From Variovorax sp. OK212 (GTDB taxonomy: Bacteria > Pseudomonadota > Gammaproteobacteria > Burkholderiales > Burkholderiaceae_C), in NCBI RefSeq assembly GCF_900112425.1, contig NZ_FOLP01000020.1, forward strand, positions 50,605 through 114,604: a stretch of DNA of 64,000 nucleotides. The letters run 5' to 3'. The position numbers and the translations under genes are program-made. Positions 35,977 to 45,457 of the stretch are shown one piece after another. The notes beneath the pieces are model-generated. The model ran no database searches and was not told the origin of the DNA. It saw nothing but the letters and a program-made list of their open reading frames with translations. Position 1 is the first letter of the stretch. Every line of letters begins with the position of its first letter.

Positions 35977-36981
35977 TCAGGGCCGCAGCACGAGCTTGCC
36001 GAGCGAGGTCCCGGCGTCCAGGATCTCGTGCGCGCGCCGCACTTCGCCCAGCGGCATCACGGTGGTGCGTGGCGCACGGATGTGCCCCGCGGCCATCAGC
36101 GCGATGGCGCTGTCCATGAAGCCGCGCCGCTGCGCGCGGTCGCTGTCGAAGGTGTGGATGGAGAACGTGCGCACGGCCAGGCTGCGGCTGAGCAGCGCAC
36201 GCAGCGCCATGAACACGTCGCCCGCGGGCGGCCCGCCCGCGATGTTGTACGACACCGCGGTGCCGAACGGCGCGAGCGAGCGGATGCAGGCCATGAACAG
36301 CTCGTCGCCGACGTGGTCGAACGCCAGGTCGACGCCGCGCCCGCCGGTCTGCGCCATGACCTGCAGCGGCAGCTCGGCCGGCTGGCCGTCGACCAGCACG
36401 CTGACGCCGTTCTCCATCGCATAGGCACGCTTGTGCTGCGTCGAGGCCGTGCCGATCACCTGCATGCCGTGGTGCCGCGCGATCTGCACCAGCGCCGTGG
36501 CCACGCCGCCGGCCGCGCCGGGCACCAGGATGCTCTTCGCCGGCGTGCTGCCGCCGCAGCCCTGCAGCATCGCCTGCGCGAGCTGGAAGTTGCCCAGGCT
36601 CACCGCATCGTCGAAGGAAATGGATTCGGGCAGCACGAATGGTGCGTCGGCCGGCACGGCGATGTACTCGGCGTAGCACCCGCCGCGCTCTGGCAGTTCG
36701 CGCGAGCTCACCAGCACGCGCTGGCCCACCGCCAGGTCAGCGACCCCTTCGCCCACCGCAACGACGACCCCGGCCATCTCGTTGCCCGGCACCGCCGGCA
36801 ACGGCGGCATCCACTTGTAGGTGCCGTTGCGAATGAGCACGTCGGGCCCGCCGGCACCGATGGCATGCGCCTTCACCAGCACCTGCCGCGCGCCGGGCCG
36901 CGGCACCGGCAGCTCGGTGTGCTCGAGCGCATCGGGCCCGCCGGGCACGCGCACCACCACCGCTTTCATCATGTCGCTCAT
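35977..36981 (-). CDS. Zinc-type alcohol dehydrogenase / quinone oxidoreductase
   Basis: This is a 334-residue MDR-superfamily enzyme. The N-terminal GroES-like domain has VVRVPGGPDALEHTELPVP and PGNEMAGVVVAVGEGV near residue 62. The nucleotide-binding domain has SILVPGAAGGVATALVQIARHHG near residue 148. Structural-zinc cysteines are missing, so it belongs to the zinc-independent quinone-reductase branch using NADPH. It sits in the GntR-linked catabolic cluster; substrate is unknown. Confidence 0.87.
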   Translation of the reverse strand: MSDMMKAVVVRVPGGPDALEHTELPVPRPGARQVLVKAHAIGAGGPDVLIRNGTYKWMPPLPAVPGNEMAGVVVAVGEGVADLAVGQRVLVSSRELPERGGCYAEYIAVPADAPFVLPESISFDDAVSLGNFQLAQAMLQGCGGSTPAKSILVPGAAGGVATALVQIARHHGMQVIGTASTQHKRAYAMENGVSVLVDGQPAELPLQVMAQTGGRGVDLAFDHVGDELFMACIRSLAPFGTAVSYNIAGGPPAGDVFMALRALLSRSLAVRTFSIHTFDSDRAQRRGFMDSAIALMAAGHIRAPRTTVMPLGEVRRAHEILDAGTSLGKLVLRP

Positions 36982-36993
36982 GTGCGGGGCCTT

Positions 36994-37572
36994 TCAGCGT
37001 TGGCCGTCGTGCACGGCGACCTTGTCCTTGCTCAGCCCGCCGATGCGCGCGTGCACGCGGCCGCCGGTTCCCATCACCAGCGCGTACAGGATCTCGTCGG
37101 GCCGCGGCGCGTCCTGGATGCCGATCTCCATGCTGTTGTAGTGACTGCGCACGTAGGCCGCGTGGATGTAGTGCAGCGGCACCATCAGCCGGTAGCCCGT
37201 GGCGGCCACGGCCTTGGAGGCCGGCACGATCGCCTTCGGTTCGCCCAGCACCTCGCGCATGGCCCATCCGCCGGCTTCATGCCACACGGCCGCGTGCTCG
37301 AGTTCGCCGTTCACGCCGACGATGGCCGCCTTGCTGTAGACCTCGACCTTGTCGCGGCCCAGCGTATCCACCAGTTCCTGCGCGAGCAGCGTGCCCAGCG
37401 AGCGCAGCTCGGCCATGAAGGGCATCAGGTCGGGCTCGTAGCGGCCGGCGTACGGGTTGCGCACCACGGCGCAGGCCGCGGCCAGCCGCAACGGTGTGTC
37501 GGCCGCGGGGCCGCCCTCATGGTAGATGGTCTCGATGCTGAGGCTGCGCTTGCGGATCTGGATCAGGGACAT
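36994..37572 (-). CDS. DUF1185 (amino-acid synthesis) family protein
   Basis: This is a 192-residue cytoplasmic protein of the DUF1185 family, named amino acid synthesis without biochemical proof. Visible features are RKRSLSIETIYHEGGPAA at the N-terminus, AVVRNPYAGRYEPDLMPFM near residue 36, and AVVRN-to-PLHYIHAAYVRSHYNSMEIGIQDAP near residue 130. DUF1185 genes often occur next to Bug-type receptors and catabolic operons, as here. It lies 10 bases after the Bug gene. The function is unknown. Confidence 0.82.
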   Translation of the reverse strand: MSLIQIRKRSLSIETIYHEGGPAADTPLRLAAACAVVRNPYAGRYEPDLMPFMAELRSLGTLLAQELVDTLGRDKVEVYSKAAIVGVNGELEHAAVWHEAGGWAMREVLGEPKAIVPASKAVAATGYRLMVPLHYIHAAYVRSHYNSMEIGIQDAPRPDEILYALVMGTGGRVHARIGGLSKDKVAVHDGQR

Positions 37573-37582
37573 GACGGTGTTC

Positions 37583-38551
37583 TCACTGTTTCGGTATGTT
37601 GGCTTCGGCCACGAGCGTCGCCCATTTCTGGACTTCGGCGGCCACCATGGTCTTCATTTCATCGGGCGTGCCACCGCGCGCCTCGCCGCCCATGTCCTCG
37701 AGCCGCGACTTCACCGACGCGACCTGCAACGCCTTGAGCGTCTCGCCGTTGAGCCGCTCGACGATGGCCTGCGGCGTGCCGGCCGGCGCCATCAGCCCGG
37801 CCCATGAGCGCACGTCGTAGCCGGGCACGCCCTGCTCCGCCACCGTGGGCACCTCCGGCAGGCCGGGCCAGCGTTGCGGGCTGGTCGTGGCCACGGCGCG
37901 CAGCTTGCCCGCCTTGATGTTGGGCATGGCGATGGTCGGCGGCGCGATGATGAAGGGCACCTCGCCGCCGAGCAGCGCCGTGAGCGACGCGGCATCGCCG
38001 CGGTAGGGCACGTGCAGCAGGTCGGTCTTCGACATCCGGCTCAGCAGCTCGCCGGCCAGGTGGTGCGTCGAGCCGATACCCGCCGTGCCGTAGGACACGC
38101 TGCCCGGCGCCGCACGCGCGGCCGCCAGCAGCTCCCGCAGGCTCTTGTGATTCGAGTCGGCCCGCACCACCACCAGGAACGGAAAGAAGGTGATCGTCGA
38201 GACCATCTCGAAGTCCGCCACCGACCGGTAGGCCAGCTTGCTGTAGAGCGCGCCCGCCACCGCATGCCCGCCGGTGGCCAGCAGCAGCGTGTAGCCGTCG
38301 GGCTTGGCGCGCGCCACCGTGGTCGCGGCAATGGTGCCGCCGGCGCCGGTCTGCGCCTCTACCACGAAGGGCTGGCCCAGGCCCTTGCCCATCTCGGCAC
38401 CGAGCACGCGCGCAATGGTGTCGGCGTTGCCGCCGGCCGCAAAGCCCTGGTAGACCTTGATCGGCCGCTCGGGATAGCCCTGCGCACGGGCCGGCAGTGC
38501 CAGGCTTGCGGCCAGGCCGAGCCCCGCCGCCGCGAAATGTCTGCGTTGCAT
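37583..38551 (-). CDS. Bug-family tripartite tricarboxylate transporter binding protein
   Basis: This is a 322-residue periplasmic solute receptor. The signal peptide MQRRHFAAAGLGLAASLALPARAQ is cut after ARAQ. Family motifs are YPERPIKVYQGFAAGGNADTI, PFVVEAQTGAGGTIAATTVARA and YTLLLATGGHAVAGALY. No membrane components are adjacent. It is in the GntR-linked catabolic cluster, so its ligand may be the substrate of the FAH-family and VOC enzymes. Confidence 0.92.
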   Translation of the reverse strand: MQRRHFAAAGLGLAASLALPARAQGYPERPIKVYQGFAAGGNADTIARVLGAEMGKGLGQPFVVEAQTGAGGTIAATTVARAKPDGYTLLLATGGHAVAGALYSKLAYRSVADFEMVSTITFFPFLVVVRADSNHKSLRELLAAARAAPGSVSYGTAGIGSTHHLAGELLSRMSKTDLLHVPYRGDAASLTALLGGEVPFIIAPPTIAMPNIKAGKLRAVATTSPQRWPGLPEVPTVAEQGVPGYDVRSWAGLMAPAGTPQAIVERLNGETLKALQVASVKSRLEDMGGEARGGTPDEMKTMVAAEVQKWATLVAEANIPKQ

Positions 38552-38622
38552 GGTTTGTCTCCAATTTTTTCGATGCCTGTGCCGGGCGCGGCAGTGCGTG
38601 CCGCCGCGTCTCCGGAAGGTGT

Positions 38623-38646
38623 TGCCGCAGGGTGCGTGCTGCGGCA
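38623..38646 (-). other. Stem-loop between the FAH-family and Bug genes
   Basis: TGCCGCA (38623-38629) and TGCGGCA (38640-38646) pair across a 10-base loop, just beyond the FAH-family stop codon. It could stabilise the upstream mRNA or partially terminate it. Confidence 0.35.
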
Positions 38647-38649
38647 GGG

Positions 38650-39516
38650 TCAGTGCTGCTGCGCCGCGATCGGGTTGCGCAGCGTGCCGATGCCTTCGAT
38701 CTCGACCTCGCACACGTCGCCCGGTTTCATGAAGCGCTGCGGCTTGCGGCTCCAGCCCACGCCGGCGGGCGTGCCCGTGGCGATGACGTCGCCCGGCACC
38801 AGCGTGAAGATGGTCGAGGCGTAGGCGATGAGCTTCGGAATGCTGAAGATCATGTGGCCCGTGTGGCTGGACTGCACCGTCTCGCCGTTGAGGCGAACCT
38901 CCAGCTTCAGCTCGCGGCCCGGTGCAATTTCGTCGGCCGTGACCATCCACGGGCCGAAGCCCCCGGTCGATTCGAAGTTCTTGCCGGAGGCGATCTGCTT
39001 GGCGTGAAACTGCCATTCGCGCACGCTGGCGTCGTTGTAGCAGGCATAGCCCGCCACGTGCGCATAGGCCTCGCTCTCCGGAATGTTGCGGCCCTGCTTG
39101 CCGATGACGACGGCCAGTTCGCCCTCCCAGTCGAGCGACTCCGACACGTCGGGGCGCACGATGGGCTGGTTGTGCGCGCACTGCGAGCGCCACACGCGCA
39201 GGAAGATCGGCGGCTGTTCCGACAGCTCGCGCTGCATGCCCGCGGCCAGCACCTCCTGGTGGTGGTCCATGTAGTTGCGCACCGCGCAGACGATCTTTTC
39301 CGGGCGCGGGATCACGGGCAGGAAGGTGATGTCGGCCAGCTTCGCATCGCCCGCCTTGCCCTCCACATGCTCGGCGGCGCGCAGGTAGTCACCCGAGCCG
39401 ATGTAGTCGGCCAGCGTGGCGTGCTGCGGCATGGCGCGGCCCAGGTCGACCACCTGGTCGCCGACCACGGCGCCCCAGGTTTCGCGGCCAAGATGAATGA
39501 ACGACAGAAGTTTCAT
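38650..39516 (-). CDS. Fumarylacetoacetate hydrolase family protein
   Basis: This is a 288-residue FAH-superfamily enzyme. The metal site is seen in DWEGELAVVIGKQGRNIP near residue 130 and YACYNDASVREWQ near residue 155, with KNFESTGGFGPWMVTADEI near residue 178 and TGTPAGVGWSRKP near residue 257. Members are acylpyruvate hydrolases or 2-oxo-acid decarboxylase/hydratase enzymes of aromatic catabolism. With the VOC protein it suggests breakdown of a ring-cleavage product. The exact reaction is not readable. Confidence 0.9.
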   Translation of the reverse strand: MKLLSFIHLGRETWGAVVGDQVVDLGRAMPQHATLADYIGSGDYLRAAEHVEGKAGDAKLADITFLPVIPRPEKIVCAVRNYMDHHQEVLAAGMQRELSEQPPIFLRVWRSQCAHNQPIVRPDVSESLDWEGELAVVIGKQGRNIPESEAYAHVAGYACYNDASVREWQFHAKQIASGKNFESTGGFGPWMVTADEIAPGRELKLEVRLNGETVQSSHTGHMIFSIPKLIAYASTIFTLVPGDVIATGTPAGVGWSRKPQRFMKPGDVCEVEIEGIGTLRNPIAAQQH

Positions 39517-39579
39517 GGGGTCTCCGATGGATCGATGGCGTGAAAGGAAGGAGGAAAGGCGATAACGGACGAGGGGCTT

Positions 39580-40134
39580 TCAGCCGCCCGCATGCGGCGC
39601 GCGGGCCTCGAACTGCGCCTGCCACTGCGCAAGCGGCATGAAGGTCGGGTCGCTGCGGCAGATGGCTTCGGTCTCGCGCATGATCTCGTCGTCGCTCTTC
39701 GACAGGTCGAGCGGATCGCCATGCGGCTGTGCCACGTAGAACGGGGTGTCGACGTACACCTCGAGCATGTTGCCCTCGGGGTCGAGCATGTAGACCGACA
39801 GCGCATTGCCGTGGTTGAGGCCGCGAATGTCGGTGGCGCCGCGCGCCGCCGCTCGCGCCCAGATGTCGCGCATCGACTGCAGGCCCGGCACCGCGAACGA
39901 CAGCTGCATCACCGTGCTGAACACCGCGTCCGCCGGGCGACCCGACGCCACCACCAACTGGTGGTGCTGGTGCGGGCTGGCGCTCATGAAGACCAGCTGG
40001 TTCCTGAAGGTGCGGCCCACGCCCCGGTCGGTGACCGTGAGCGCGAACACCTCGGTATAGAAGGCCACCATCCGCTCCAGGTCGCTCACGTAGATGCCGA
40101 AATGCGAAGGCGTGGGTCGATCGACCTTGAGCAT
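39580..40134 (-). CDS. VOC-family extradiol-dioxygenase-like protein
   Basis: This is a 184-residue VOC protein. It begins PSHFGIYVSDLERMVAFYTEVF, giving a metal His near residue 11. SASPHQHHQLVVASG is in the middle and NALSVYMLDPEGNMLEVYVD near residue 145 gives the metal Glu. The C-terminal 40 residues (DEIMRETEAICRSDPTFMP) are a family-specific tail. Single-module catechol-2,3-dioxygenase-like enzymes look like this. It lies first in the operon after GntR and before the FAH-family enzyme. Start ATG 40134. Confidence 0.85.
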   Translation of the reverse strand: MLKVDRPTPSHFGIYVSDLERMVAFYTEVFALTVTDRGVGRTFRNQLVFMSASPHQHHQLVVASGRPADAVFSTVMQLSFAVPGLQSMRDIWARAAARGATDIRGLNHGNALSVYMLDPEGNMLEVYVDTPFYVAQPHGDPLDLSKSDDEIMRETEAICRSDPTFMPLAQWQAQFEARAPHAGG

Positions 40135-40191
40135 GGGTCTTGTCTCCTGTCGTTCTTTGAAAGGCATGCGGGCGCGAAGGCCCGCGCGGTG

Positions 40192-40902
40192 TCAGGCGCC
40201 CGCGACCTGCATTCGACGCAACGCCGCCTCGACGTTGCGTTGCGTGCTCTGGATGTGCTCCGTGAGCAGCGCGCAGGCGGTGTCGCCGTCGCGCGCCAGC
40301 GTGGCGTCCATCAGCTTGCGATGCTCGTTGGACTTGCGCCGCGCGATCTGTCGGTGGCGCGCGGAGAAACGCCGGTAGCGCTCGGCCTGGTCGAACAGGC
40401 TGGCGCTCCACATGCGCTGCCGCTCCGACGCGCAAGCCGCCAGCAGCGAGAGATGGAAGCCGCGGTGCACCTCGCTCCACTCGTCGTCGAGCACGAGGGC
40501 ACCGTCGCCGAAGCGCGATTCGATCTTCTCGAGGCGGTGAAAGGCGGCCACGATGGCGGCCTCCCAGGCGTCGTCGCCATGCGCGATGGCGCTGCCCAGC
40601 GCCTGCACGTCGAGCATCAGGCGCATGTGCGTGATGTCGTTGAGGTCGTCCAGCGCAATCGGCGCCACGCGGAAGCCGCGCCGCTCGTCGGCGCGCACCA
40701 GGCCCTCCTGCGCGAGCCGGCTCAGCGCCTCGCGCAGCGGGCTGCTGGAAAAGCCGTAATGGCCCTGGAGTTCATCGAGCTTGAGCTTGCTGCCGGCTTC
40801 GAAATGGCCGACGAGCACGTCGCGCCGCAGGCTGCGAAAGGCCTGCTCGGAAAGCGGAACGGAGCTGTCGACGGCGGGTGCGGGCGTGAGAGGACTGGGC
40901 AT
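40192..40902 (-). CDS. GntR-family (FadR subfamily) regulator
   Basis: This is a 236-residue repressor-type regulator. A winged HTH covers about residues 20-85 (LSEQAFRSLRRDVLVGHFEAGSKLKLDELQGHYGFSSSPLREALSRL). A helical FCD-type domain follows (LMLDVQALGSAIAHGDDAWEAAIV...EHRKLMDATLARDGDTA). The FCD ligand is unknown. It heads the catabolic cluster 57 bases from the VOC gene. Two near-palindromic sites TTRTGCAYAA lie just upstream. I took MPSPLT at 40902 as start; a longer start would overlap the operators. Confidence 0.88.
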   Translation of the reverse strand: MPSPLTPAPAVDSSVPLSEQAFRSLRRDVLVGHFEAGSKLKLDELQGHYGFSSSPLREALSRLAQEGLVRADERRGFRVAPIALDDLNDITHMRLMLDVQALGSAIAHGDDAWEAAIVAAFHRLEKIESRFGDGALVLDDEWSEVHRGFHLSLLAACASERQRMWSASLFDQAERYRRFSARHRQIARRKSNEHRKLMDATLARDGDTACALLTEHIQSTQRNVEAALRRMQVAGA

Positions 40903-40910
40903 GGCTGAAA

Positions 40911-40938
40911 TTATGCACAAAATTATTTTTATGCACAA
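40911..40938. promoter_or_regulatory. Two near-palindromic GntR-type operator candidates
   Basis: TTATGCACAA occurs at 40911-40920 and again at 40929-40938, an 18-base period, directly upstream of the GntR gene. Each is an imperfect dyad around TGCA. The repeat spacing of nearly two helical turns suits cooperative binding and autoregulation. Confidence 0.65.
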
Positions 40939-41010
40939 TTTCTGCTTTATGCCTGTTTACCCTGACCTGCCCATCGCGCGGCAGGCCTTCCGACAGCAGC
41001 TTTTCGATGC

Positions 41011-41220
41011 TCAGTCGGTCCCGACCATCACGCTCGACGCCTTGATCACCGCATAGGCATCCGCACCTTCCGCAAGGTTCAGCGATTGCGCCGAACTGCT
41101 GGTGATGGTCGAGACGATCTGCACGCCCGGCGCGATTTCCAGCGTGACTTCGGTCGTGACGGGGCCGCGGACGATGGCGATGACCTTGCCGGACAGGACG
41201 TTGCGTGCGCTGATCTTCAT
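41011..41220 (-). CDS. Molybdate/molybdopterin-binding protein (Mop, TOBE domain)
   Basis: This is a 69-residue single TOBE domain, the molybdopterin-binding Mop type: MKISARNVLSGKVIAIVRGPVTTEVTLEIAPG, then IVSTITSSSAQSLNLAEGADAYAVIKASSVMVGTD. Such proteins oligomerise and store or sense molybdate. The gene stands alone between the GntR operators and DUF779. Its ATG immediately follows a 9-bp hairpin that includes part of the SD sequence AAGGAG. Confidence 0.9.
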   Translation of the reverse strand: MKISARNVLSGKVIAIVRGPVTTEVTLEIAPGVQIVSTITSSSAQSLNLAEGADAYAVIKASSVMVGTD

Positions 41221-41248
41221 GGCGTGCTCCTTGGATGTCGAGCACGCC
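41221..41248 (-). promoter_or_regulatory. RBS-sequestering hairpin before the Mop gene
   Basis: GGCGTGCTC (41248-41240, minus strand) pairs exactly with GAGCACGCC (41229-41221), with 10 bases between, including AAG of the Shine-Dalgarno. The start codon follows with no gap. The fold would block ribosome access unless melted, suggesting translational control. Confidence 0.6.
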
Positions 41249-41290
41249 AGTCTATCGGCGCACGCGCCCCGACGTCCGGGCCCTGTCTGC

Positions 41291-41667
41291 CTACCTGGCC
41301 TCCTCCGCCGCCAGTACCGCCCACTCTTCGTCAGTGAACAGCCGCGAGCGCGTCAGGAAGCGCACCCCCTCCGGCCCCTCCAGCGAGAACATGCCCCCGC
41401 GCCCCGGCACCACGTCGATGATCAGCTGCGTGTGCTGCCAATACGCGAACTGCGGCCCGCTGATGTAGAACGGCATGCCGCCGATGTGGCCCAGCAGCTT
41501 GTCGTAGTCGCCCACGATGAACTCCTCGCGCCCGTAGCACATGGGCGCGCTGCCGTCGCAGCAGCCGCCCGACTGATGGAACATCAGCGGGCCGTGCCTG
41601 GCGGCGAGCCTGTCGATCAACGCGAGCGCGGCTTCGGTCGCGGTGACGCGCAGGACATCGCCCGCCA

Positions 41668-41668
<1 letters not shown>
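41291..41668 (-). CDS. DUF779 protein
   Basis: This is a 125-residue cytoplasmic protein of the DUF779 family. It contains a cysteine-rich centre (HQSGGCCDGSAPMCYGREEF near residue 32) and GPQFAYWQHTQLIIDVVPGRGGMFSLEGPEG near residue 70. DUF779 genes accompany acetaldehyde dehydrogenase genes, and here the start shares one base with the stop of the aldehyde dehydrogenase gene (TGATG). It is therefore translated with that enzyme; a redox or metal role is only guessed. Confidence 0.88.
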
Positions 41669-43188
<1,520 letters not shown>

Positions 43189-43203
43189 GTCTTTGTCTCC
43201 AGT

Positions 43204-43227
43204 GCAGGGTTGCAGGGTTGCAGGGTT
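43204..43227 (-). repeat. Triple 8-bp repeat in the exaC 5' leader
   Basis: GCAGGGTT occurs three times in a row (43204-43211, 43212-43219, 43220-43227) between the sigma-54 promoter and the exaC start. Being untranslated, it would change leader length if it slips. Confidence 0.75.
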
Positions 43228-43265
43228 GGTGGCGCCGCGACGTGCGGCGACCCGCACAGACAACC

Positions 43266-43280
43266 GCAAGCCACGTACCC
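43266..43280 (-). promoter_or_regulatory. Sigma-54 (-24/-12) promoter of exaC
   Basis: Minus strand: GGGTAC (43280-43275), N5, TTGC (43269-43266). The essential GG and GC doublets are spaced by 10 bases as required; the -12 element is perfect. It lies 78 bases upstream of the exaC start codon. An RpoN promoter fits the sigma-54 activator gene on the other side. Confidence 0.75.
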
Positions 43281-43352
43281 GCGCGGATCGGGACATTCCC
43301 TGAGTACTTCTTCTTGGCAACCGGCTGCCGCAGCGGGTTTTCATTCGCAATC

Positions 43353-43392
43353 TGCGACATGTTCCCGCGAACATAGCGACTAGGATGTCGCA
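43353..43392. promoter_or_regulatory. Inverted repeats upstream of exaC and the sigma-54 activator
   Basis: ATGTTC/GAACAT (43359-43364 and 43369-43374) are perfect 6-base arms about a 4-base centre. A wider pair TGCGACAT (43353-43360) and ATGTCGCA (43385-43392) flanks it. The sites lie 75-110 bases upstream of the -24/-12 element, the usual place for an enhancer-binding protein. Confidence 0.6.
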
Positions 43393-43420
43393 CAAGGCGA
43401 AACCCCTATCGGAGACACGC

Positions 43421-45331
43421 ATGAGCGAAGCGCAGTTGCCATCGGTCAGAGTGGAGCAGGCCCGCGAGCTTTTCTTCGGGCAGGGGCGAGACCCCGCGCC
43501 CTGGATCGCACCGCACATCTCGCGCTCGTGGCAACGCAGCCGCCCGGTCGACCACCAGGCGATCGACCCCGAGCCGATGGCGCTGGCCCTGCTGCGCGAA
43601 CGGCGCGAGCAGGCGATGCGGCTGCTGAACTGCGCCCAACCCGAACTCGACGGCCTGGCCGAGCACGCGACCGGCAACGGCTGCGTGGTGATCCTGTCGG
43701 ACGCGAGCGGTCTGATCCTCGAGGAAGTCGGCAGCCCCGACTTCCTGCCCAAGGCCGAGCGCATCGCGCTGCAGCCCGGCGTGGAATGGTCGGAGCACAA
43801 CCGCGGCACCAACGCCATCGGCACCGCGCTGGCCGAGCGCGAGGCGCTGATGGTGCTGGGCGGCGAGCACTACCTGGCGCAGAACGGCGCACTGGGCTGC
43901 GCGGCGGCGCCCATCTTCACGGGGCGCGGCGAAGTGGCCGGCGCGCTCGACATCTCGGGCGAGACGGTGCGGGTGAACCAGCATGCGCTGGGGCTGGTGC
44001 GCATGGCGGCGCAACAGGTCGAGCACCGCATGCTGCTGGCCGAGGCCAGCGGCCACGTGCTGCGCTTCCACGCGCGCCCGGCGCTGATCGGCACCGCGCG
44101 CGAGGGCCTGATGGTGATCGAGGGCGGACGCATCGTCGCGGCCAACCGCGTGGCGCTCGAACTGTTCGGGCGCTCGTGGGACGGCCTGCTCGACCTGGAC
44201 GCCGAGCTTTTCCTGGGCACGAACTGGCCGCGCATGGCGCACCGGCGCAGCCTGCTCACGCTGCCGGACGGGCGGCAGATTGCCACGGTGATGGAGCGTT
44301 CGCATGCACCCGCCGCGGGCCGGCCGTTGGCACGTGCCCCGACGAATGCGCCAGCGCCTGCCATGCATGAAGCCACGGCCCAGGCCGACGCCGTGCAGCC
44401 GCTGCTCGACAAGGCCGTGCGCGTGCTCAACGAAGGCGTGCCGGTGCTGGTGAACGGCGAGACCGGCAGCGGCAAGGAGGTGTTCTCGCGCCGCCTGCAT
44501 GCCGCGAGCCGCCGCGCCGCGGGGCCCTTCGTGGCGGTCGACTGCGCCTCGCTGCCCGAGACGCTGATCGAGTCGGAGCTGTTCGGCTACGACGAAGGCG
44601 CCTTCACCGGCGCGCGGCGCAAGGGCATGGCGGGCCGCATCCGCGAGGCCCACGGCGGCGTGCTGTTCCTGGACGAGATCGCGGAGATTCCGCTGGCCCT
44701 GCAGACGCGGCTGCTGCGCGTGCTCGAGGAACGCGTGGTCACGCCGCTGGGTGGCGGCCAGGGCGTGGCGGTCGACTTCGACCTGGTCTGCGCCACCCAT
44801 GGCCACCTGCCCGCGCTGGTGGCGGCGGGCCGCTTTCGCGCCGACCTGATGTACCGCGTGGCCGGGTTCACGGTGGCGCTGCCCTCGCTGAGCCAGCGCG
44901 CCGACCGGCATGCGCTGATCGCGCGCATGTTCATGGAGTCGGGCGGCGCGGCCAGGCACCTGCGGCTGGAGAGCGACGCGCTCGAGGCGCTGGCCGCCTA
45001 CCGCTGGCCCGGCAACGTGCGCGAGCTGCGCAGCACGCTGCGCGCCGTCGTCGCACTGGCCGACGCGGGCGATGCGGTGACGGCGGCCATGCTGCCCGCG
45101 CACCTGCTCGGCACACCGGCGCCCGCATCCGCAGCGGCGTGCGCGGACGCGAACGCCTTCGCCGCACCGCCGCATGCCGAACCATTGATGGCCATCACGC
45201 GCCACGCGATCGACGAAGCCCTCAAGGGCAGCGACCACGACGTGGCGAAGGCCGCGCGCCGGCTGGGCGTGCACCGCAGCACCGTCTACCGCCACCTCGC
45301 GCGGCAACGCGGCAAGCCCCCGGCGCACTGA
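43421..45331 (+). CDS. Sigma-54-dependent activator of the AcoR/EatR type
   Basis: This is a 636-residue bacterial enhancer-binding protein. The N-terminal sensor region includes a GAF-like part (about residues 60-200, CVVILSDASGLILEEVG... and GVEWSEHNRGTNAIGTAL) and a PAS-like segment (GLMVIEGGRIVAANRVALELFGR). The AAA+ domain (about residues 320-560) has Walker A GETGSGKEVF and the sigma-54 contact loop GAFTGA intact, plus LFLDEIAEIPL. A Fis-type HTH ends the protein. Start ATG 43421 has GGAG upstream. It is divergent from exaC and matches EatR/AcoR regulators of ethanolamine or acetoin use. Confidence 0.9.
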   Translation: MSEAQLPSVRVEQARELFFGQGRDPAPWIAPHISRSWQRSRPVDHQAIDPEPMALALLRERREQAMRLLNCAQPELDGLAEHATGNGCVVILSDASGLILEEVGSPDFLPKAERIALQPGVEWSEHNRGTNAIGTALAEREALMVLGGEHYLAQNGALGCAAAPIFTGRGEVAGALDISGETVRVNQHALGLVRMAAQQVEHRMLLAEASGHVLRFHARPALIGTAREGLMVIEGGRIVAANRVALELFGRSWDGLLDLDAELFLGTNWPRMAHRRSLLTLPDGRQIATVMERSHAPAAGRPLARAPTNAPAPAMHEATAQADAVQPLLDKAVRVLNEGVPVLVNGETGSGKEVFSRRLHAASRRAAGPFVAVDCASLPETLIESELFGYDEGAFTGARRKGMAGRIREAHGGVLFLDEIAEIPLALQTRLLRVLEERVVTPLGGGQGVAVDFDLVCATHGHLPALVAAGRFRADLMYRVAGFTVALPSLSQRADRHALIARMFMESGGAARHLRLESDALEALAAYRWPGNVRELRSTLRAVVALADAGDAVTAAMLPAHLLGTPAPASAAACADANAFAAPPHAEPLMAITRHAIDEALKGSDHDVAKAARRLGVHRSTVYRHLARQRGKPPAH

Positions 45332-45356
45332 AGACCGCACTCAAGACCGCACCCAA

Positions 45357-45376
45357 GCCCCGGCCTCCCGCGGGGC
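45357..45376 (+). terminator. Short hairpin after the sigma-54 activator gene
   Basis: GCCCCG (45357-45362) and CGGGGC (45371-45376) pair around 8 bases. It is short, with no U-run. I include it as a weak candidate. Confidence 0.3.
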
Positions 45377-45457
45377 GTGCCGGCAGCGATGCCGCAACGC
45401 AGCGCTATGCTCCTTAAAATACAGCGAAGCATCGTTGGAACACAGAACACGCACGCC

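Noticed and set aside
35911..37737. Long + strand frame opposite the oxidoreductase and DUF1185 genes
   Set aside because: No SD or motif; the minus-strand genes have clear domains and operon spacing.
40951..41056. Possible short + strand gene MPVYPDLPIARQ between the GntR operators and the Mop gene
   Set aside because: It overlaps the end of the Mop gene, has no SD and no recognised family.
41221..41248. A classical molybdenum-cofactor riboswitch before the Mop gene
   Set aside because: The hairpin is a simple stem of 28 bases; the complex multi-helix fold of Moco riboswitches is not present in the 70-base gap.
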